This document shows positions 60,500-64,000 of a stretch of DNA of 64,000 nucleotides, piece after piece. A program made the position numbers and the translations under genes. Source of the stretch: Anagrus nilaparvatae (taxonomy: Eukaryota > Arthropoda > Insecta > Hymenoptera > Mymaridae). How positions within the stretch are numbered: the first letter of the stretch is position 1; each line of letters starts with the position of its first letter. Location of the stretch: the NCBI GenBank assembly GCA_022575985.1, contig JAKSXM010000014.1, forward strand, positions 28,830,001-28,894,000, read 5' to 3'. A model generated the notes under the pieces. That model was not told the DNA's origin. It made no database searches and saw only the letters and a list, made by a program, of their open reading frames with translations.

Positions 60500-61800
60500 T
60501 ATTTCACAAACATTCTGGAATTAAGACCTAATTTTTTTTTCAAAAATTTTTTCTCCAAAAAAGCTCGAGGTACTTTTTTTTTTTTTAATTTGGATGTAAT
60601 ACCTCATTTATTTCCATGAAAGTACTTATATTTGAAAGTATGGTTTTCACATGATATCTTAAATCGGATACTTAATTTTCTGAAAATTTTTTTTCTAAAA
60701 TTTTTTTCACAAAAAAATACAAAAAATACCAATTTTTTTTTCTTTTTGGACGTATTACCTAATTTATTTCCATGGAAGTACTAGTTTTAAGAACCTTGTT
60801 TATTGTAATTTTTTGGATCTGATACTTAATTTTTTTAAAATTTTTTTTCTCAAAATTAAAAAAAAAGAAAAATAAAAAAAACTGCAATATTTTTTTTTTT
60901 TTTGGTGTAATACCTCATTTAATTCTATGAAAGTACTAATATCTGAAAATATTGTAACTAGTGATATTTCAAAACCATTATCGAATTAAGACCTAATTTT
61001 TTTTTCCAAACATTTTTTTATTAAAAAATCTCAAATTCCTTTTTTTTTTTTTTAATTTGGATGTAATACCTCATTTATTTCCATGAAAGTACTTGTATTT
61101 GAAAGTATGGTTTTCACATGATATCTCAAATCGGATACTTAATTTTCTGAAAATTTTTTTCCTAAAATATTTTTCACAAAAAAATACAAAAAATACCAAT
61201 TTTGTTTTTCTTTTTGGACGTAGTACCTAATTTATTTCCACGGAAGTACTAGTTTTAAGAACCTTGTTTATTGTAATTTTTTGGATCTGATACTTAATTT
61301 TTTCAAAATTCTTTTTGTCAAAATTAAAAAAAAAGAAAAATAAAAAAAATTGCAATATTTTTTTTTTTTTAGCGTAATACATTATTTAATTCAATGAAAG
61401 TACTAATATCTGAAAATATTGTAACTAGTTAAACTTCAAATTATCGAATTAAGACCTAATTTTTTTTTTCAAACATTTTTTTATCAAAAAATTTCAAACT
61501 TTAAAATATATTTGCATATATACCTACACACATATATAAGTATAGTCATGGTTTACAAAATTAATATATATTTATTATTTCTAGTAACTAGAAATGCATA
61601 AAATAAATAAATAAATATTTATATAAAATAGGGTAATATCTGAAAATATTGTAACCAGTGATATTTCAAAACCATTATCGAATTAAGACCTAATTTTTTT
61701 TTTTCAAACATTTTATTATTAAAAAATATCTAAATTTTTTTTTTTCTTTTTAGATGTAATACCTAATTTGATTCCATGAAAGTACTTATATTTGAAAGTA
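60500..61800. repeat. Tandem repeat, about 470-bp unit (second block, opposite orientation)
   Basis: TTGGATGTAATACCTCATTT followed by ATTTCCATGAAAGTACTT occurs at about 60590 and 61061, with a third diverged copy (TTAGATGTAATACCTAATTT) near 61748 after an unrelated insertion at about 61505-61630. Subunits GGACGTA(T/G)TACCTAATTTA and GTAATAC(C/A)T(C/T)ATTTAATTC alternate with them. No ORF. Confidence 0.75.
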
Positions 61801-62246
61801 TTGTTTTAAATAATTGTTTTATCAATAATATGTTGAATAATTATTATCCAATGAATACATTATATTTTAATTTGAAAAAAAAAGATTTAATTAGGTTTAC
61901 ACGAAATTTTTTTTTAACTTTTAAAAATTATTGCATGATTGTAATCAATGATATCTGTGGCATATTAAAGTTTAAAGCCCATTGTTTGAGGAACCTAAGT
62001 GCCAGCTAGTTGGCAGGGTATTTTTATCAGCATTCAAATATAAAAGCTCGTTTTCTTATCATGATAAATAATTGAAATACATATTTTTAATTTAATGATT
62101 AATAAATTTATTTCATTTTTATAAAATTCTTTTTAAAAGGCAGTCTTTAATTGTCTTTTAGCAAATTTTTACTCCAGTAAGGTAAAGTAAGTGTATAAAT
62201 AATATTTAAAGTCAAAAATATTTAAAATCATGAATAGTTTATTCTA

Positions 62247-63215
62247 AGGATCTGCGGTTACCCGAGATTTTGGGTCGAGTCGGTCTCGGGTTTTTTGTTT
62301 AGGGCCGGGCCCAAAATGTTTCAAAGATCCGTAAGTACGATTTTTAATCGAAAATATCCCTGGCTTTACAGTTTTATGAAAATTTCTAGACTATTTTTCG
62401 TTAATTATAGGTAAGTAATTGTCCTATTTTTTACGCGTAAACGAAAAATTTTTGAAAAAAAATATTCAAAGACTTGTAAAGCCAGCGAAATTTTTGATTC
62501 ATAATCGTACCAGTGAAGGGCATAGCGCAAAAAAAAACTTGCAATAATTTGAATATTCTCAAAGAATATTTATCAATAAAAGTTTGACGATGGCTTAAGC
62601 CCTCTCTCCACATAGGTTTAAAAGAACGTAAAATCGATAAAAATAAACCTGTAGAGAATTAATTTTTGTGTGCCATTAACGAAAAACCTGCCATCTCTTA
62701 TTCGTTAGCATAAGAGATGGTGTAATATTCGCTATTGGCACGGGTTTATTATTTCTCTTTTTTTTCACGATTGTTCCGGCTACACTAGGCGACTTTTGAG
62801 TTTCTGTAAATTTAAGTCTATGTGGAGAGAGGGCTTTAATAAAAAGTCTGAACCCTCAAAAAGGGCTAGAAAAAATTTTTTTTTGAAATTTTCATGTACT
62901 AAAACGGCAATATCTAATTTACTGCAATTATCACCAAATTTTTTTTTTCTCACGATAATTGCAGTAAATCAGATATTGTCGTTTTAGTACATGATGATTT
63001 CAAAAAAAAATTTTTTCTAGCCCTTTCTGAGGGTTCAGACTTTTTATTAAGCCATCGTCAAACTTTTATTGATAAATATTCTTTGAAAATATTCAAATTA
63101 TCGCAAGTTTTTTTTTTGCGCTATGCCCATCACTGAAACTTACCTAAGGAACTCTGAAACATTTTGGATTCACTTTTGGGTCAGGTATCCGGAAACTGTG
63201 TTAACCGCACATCCC
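62247..63215. mobile_element. Non-autonomous hAT-like element with nested foldbacks
   Basis: The left end AGGATCTGCGGTTACCCGAG and right end (inverted) AGGGATGTGCGGTTAACACA are imperfect inverted repeats continuing into TTTTGGGTC. Inside, 62517-62597 is inverted at 63043-63128 (GGGCATAGCGCAAAAAAA, GTTTGACGATGGCTTA). CCCTCTCTCCACATAG at 62600 pairs with 62819-62836, and 62836-62935 pairs with 62950-63045 (AAAAAGTCTGAACCCTCA, TACTAAAACGGCAATATC). No transposase. Classification as hAT rests only on the form of the termini. Confidence 0.6.
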
Positions 63216-64000
63216 TATTTTTTACATTCAAAGAATCGTATACTTTTTAATAGACTAAAAAATATAAATTTTACTGAATTTTTCCACGATTATAGCCAAG
63301 TGAAAAAGGTTTACACACAAAATAGCCACAGAAATTTTATGATCAAATAATTCCAATGTGGTGTCTATGCTTTAATTGCTTCGGCTTGTTGAAACTAAAT
63401 CACTCCATAATTCCAAATTAATTTTACCCTATTTTCTATTAAAAAAATTAGAAAAAAATAAATTATTTATATATATCAAAGAAACAAGTAAAAATATCGA
63501 ACTAAATATAAATAAAAGTTATTTTTGACGTGATATTGATTACATGATAGCATTATGTTTTTTATGTACGCAAATATGCTCTTATTTTCTATTTCATGAT
63601 TGATTTTTATAAATATCTAAGGGTGATTGAGAAAAATAACTCGACCTTCGTATGGTTTTATATAAATTGGTATAAAATCATATCTTCTCTTAGCAAAGTG
63701 TAAAAATATTCAAAGTTGTTGAATGACTTTCAAATTTTTTTGCGACCTATATCAAAGTAGAAATTAATGAATTTGTTCAAAAGCTTCTTGGATGAATTAT
63801 TAACTGCGTTTAAAATAGGTATAGAGCTAAAATATATAAAATCTTAGCAAAATGAACCTAAAAAAACGAACAGAAAATTTTTGGTCTGTTGAAAATATGT
63901 AAAACAACCAAACTTTAGGCTTATCAAAGTTAAATCAAAATTTTTAAGGCCATCTACACAAATAAAAACAGTTTAAATCTAAAAAATAAAAATAATTTGA
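63216..64000. other. AT-rich end of the window, no features recognised
   Basis: Stops in all frames, no repeats or conserved protein segments seen. A GC-richer patch near 63350-63400 gave nothing. Confidence 0.5.

Larger units (their letters stand above)
53870..62021. mobile_element. 8-kb composite of inverted and tandem repeats with palindromic boundary motif
   Basis: A 21-bp palindrome with 9-bp arms (TGGTTCCTC / GAGGAACCA, 3-bp loop) occurs at 53870-53890, 57379-57399 (inverted context) and 60326-60346. Each is followed, on its own strand, by the same about 130-bp module (AAGCACGTTTTGAGACC, GGAAGCTAAAAAAC, AAAAAGTCTGTATGTGTG) ending in GT/GTAC microsatellite. A second 34-bp boundary motif (ACCCTGCCAACTAGCTGGCA then AGGTTCCTC) lies at 55112-55145 and inverted at 61988-62021. 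Large inverted and tandem blocks lie between. No transposase or RT was found, so classification stays open. Confidence 0.7.

Overview
The window is very AT-rich nuclear DNA from an insect-type animal genome. The evidence is short spliced exons with GT-AG introns, two conserved animal genes (SURF1 and the netrin receptor UNC5), GGTTA/TTAGG-type repeats, and many eukaryotic transposons and foldback repeats. The base composition and the density of long inverted repeats would fit an AT-rich hymenopteran or hemipteran, but the sequence alone does not fix the order.

Layout. (1) 9-1309, minus: a complete five-exon SURF1. (2) 5887-13274, minus: a complete UNC5 gene (signal peptide, two Ig, two TSP1, transmembrane, ZU5, UPA, death domain). 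Its exons join in frame into about 950 codons, including a 24-nt microexon that could be skipped in frame. Small MITEs and a tandem repeat lie in its introns. (3) 13.3-19.8 kb: gene-poor, with a roughly 1-kb terminal-inverted-repeat element at 17.27-18.29 kb. (4) 19803-24640: an apparently intact hAT transposon with matching 8-bp target duplications and 15-bp terminal repeats. It carries a spliced, open BED-finger transposase (about 763 aa) and a second, upstream four-exon gene of 86 aa. The small gene is a paralogue of the transposase N-terminus only, with the same exon phases. Eight TATCGATA palindromes sit just inside the element ends. This is the most interesting system here. (5) 24.6-45 kb: gene-poor, with long inverted repeats (110-bp, about 650-bp, perfect 66-bp and about 700-bp arms), several MITEs, a decayed unrecognised coding sequence (36703-37326, minus), and a 5'-truncated Penelope-like element with a GIY-YIG domain between inverted terminal repeats. 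(6) 45.8-52.4 kb: tandem repeats, nested terminal-inverted-repeat elements, a spliced gag-like double zinc-knuckle gene (50544-51410, minus) and a pogo-like element. (7) 53.87-62.03 kb: a composite of inverted and tandem repeats bounded by a 21-bp palindrome. (8) 62.2-63.2 kb: a nested foldback, non-autonomous element.

The two host genes are independent: SURF1 acts in mitochondrial cytochrome oxidase assembly and UNC5 in axon guidance and dependence-receptor signalling. The rest is mobile-element biology. All exon borders were placed by hand from splice signals and reading phase; no alignment or search was run.
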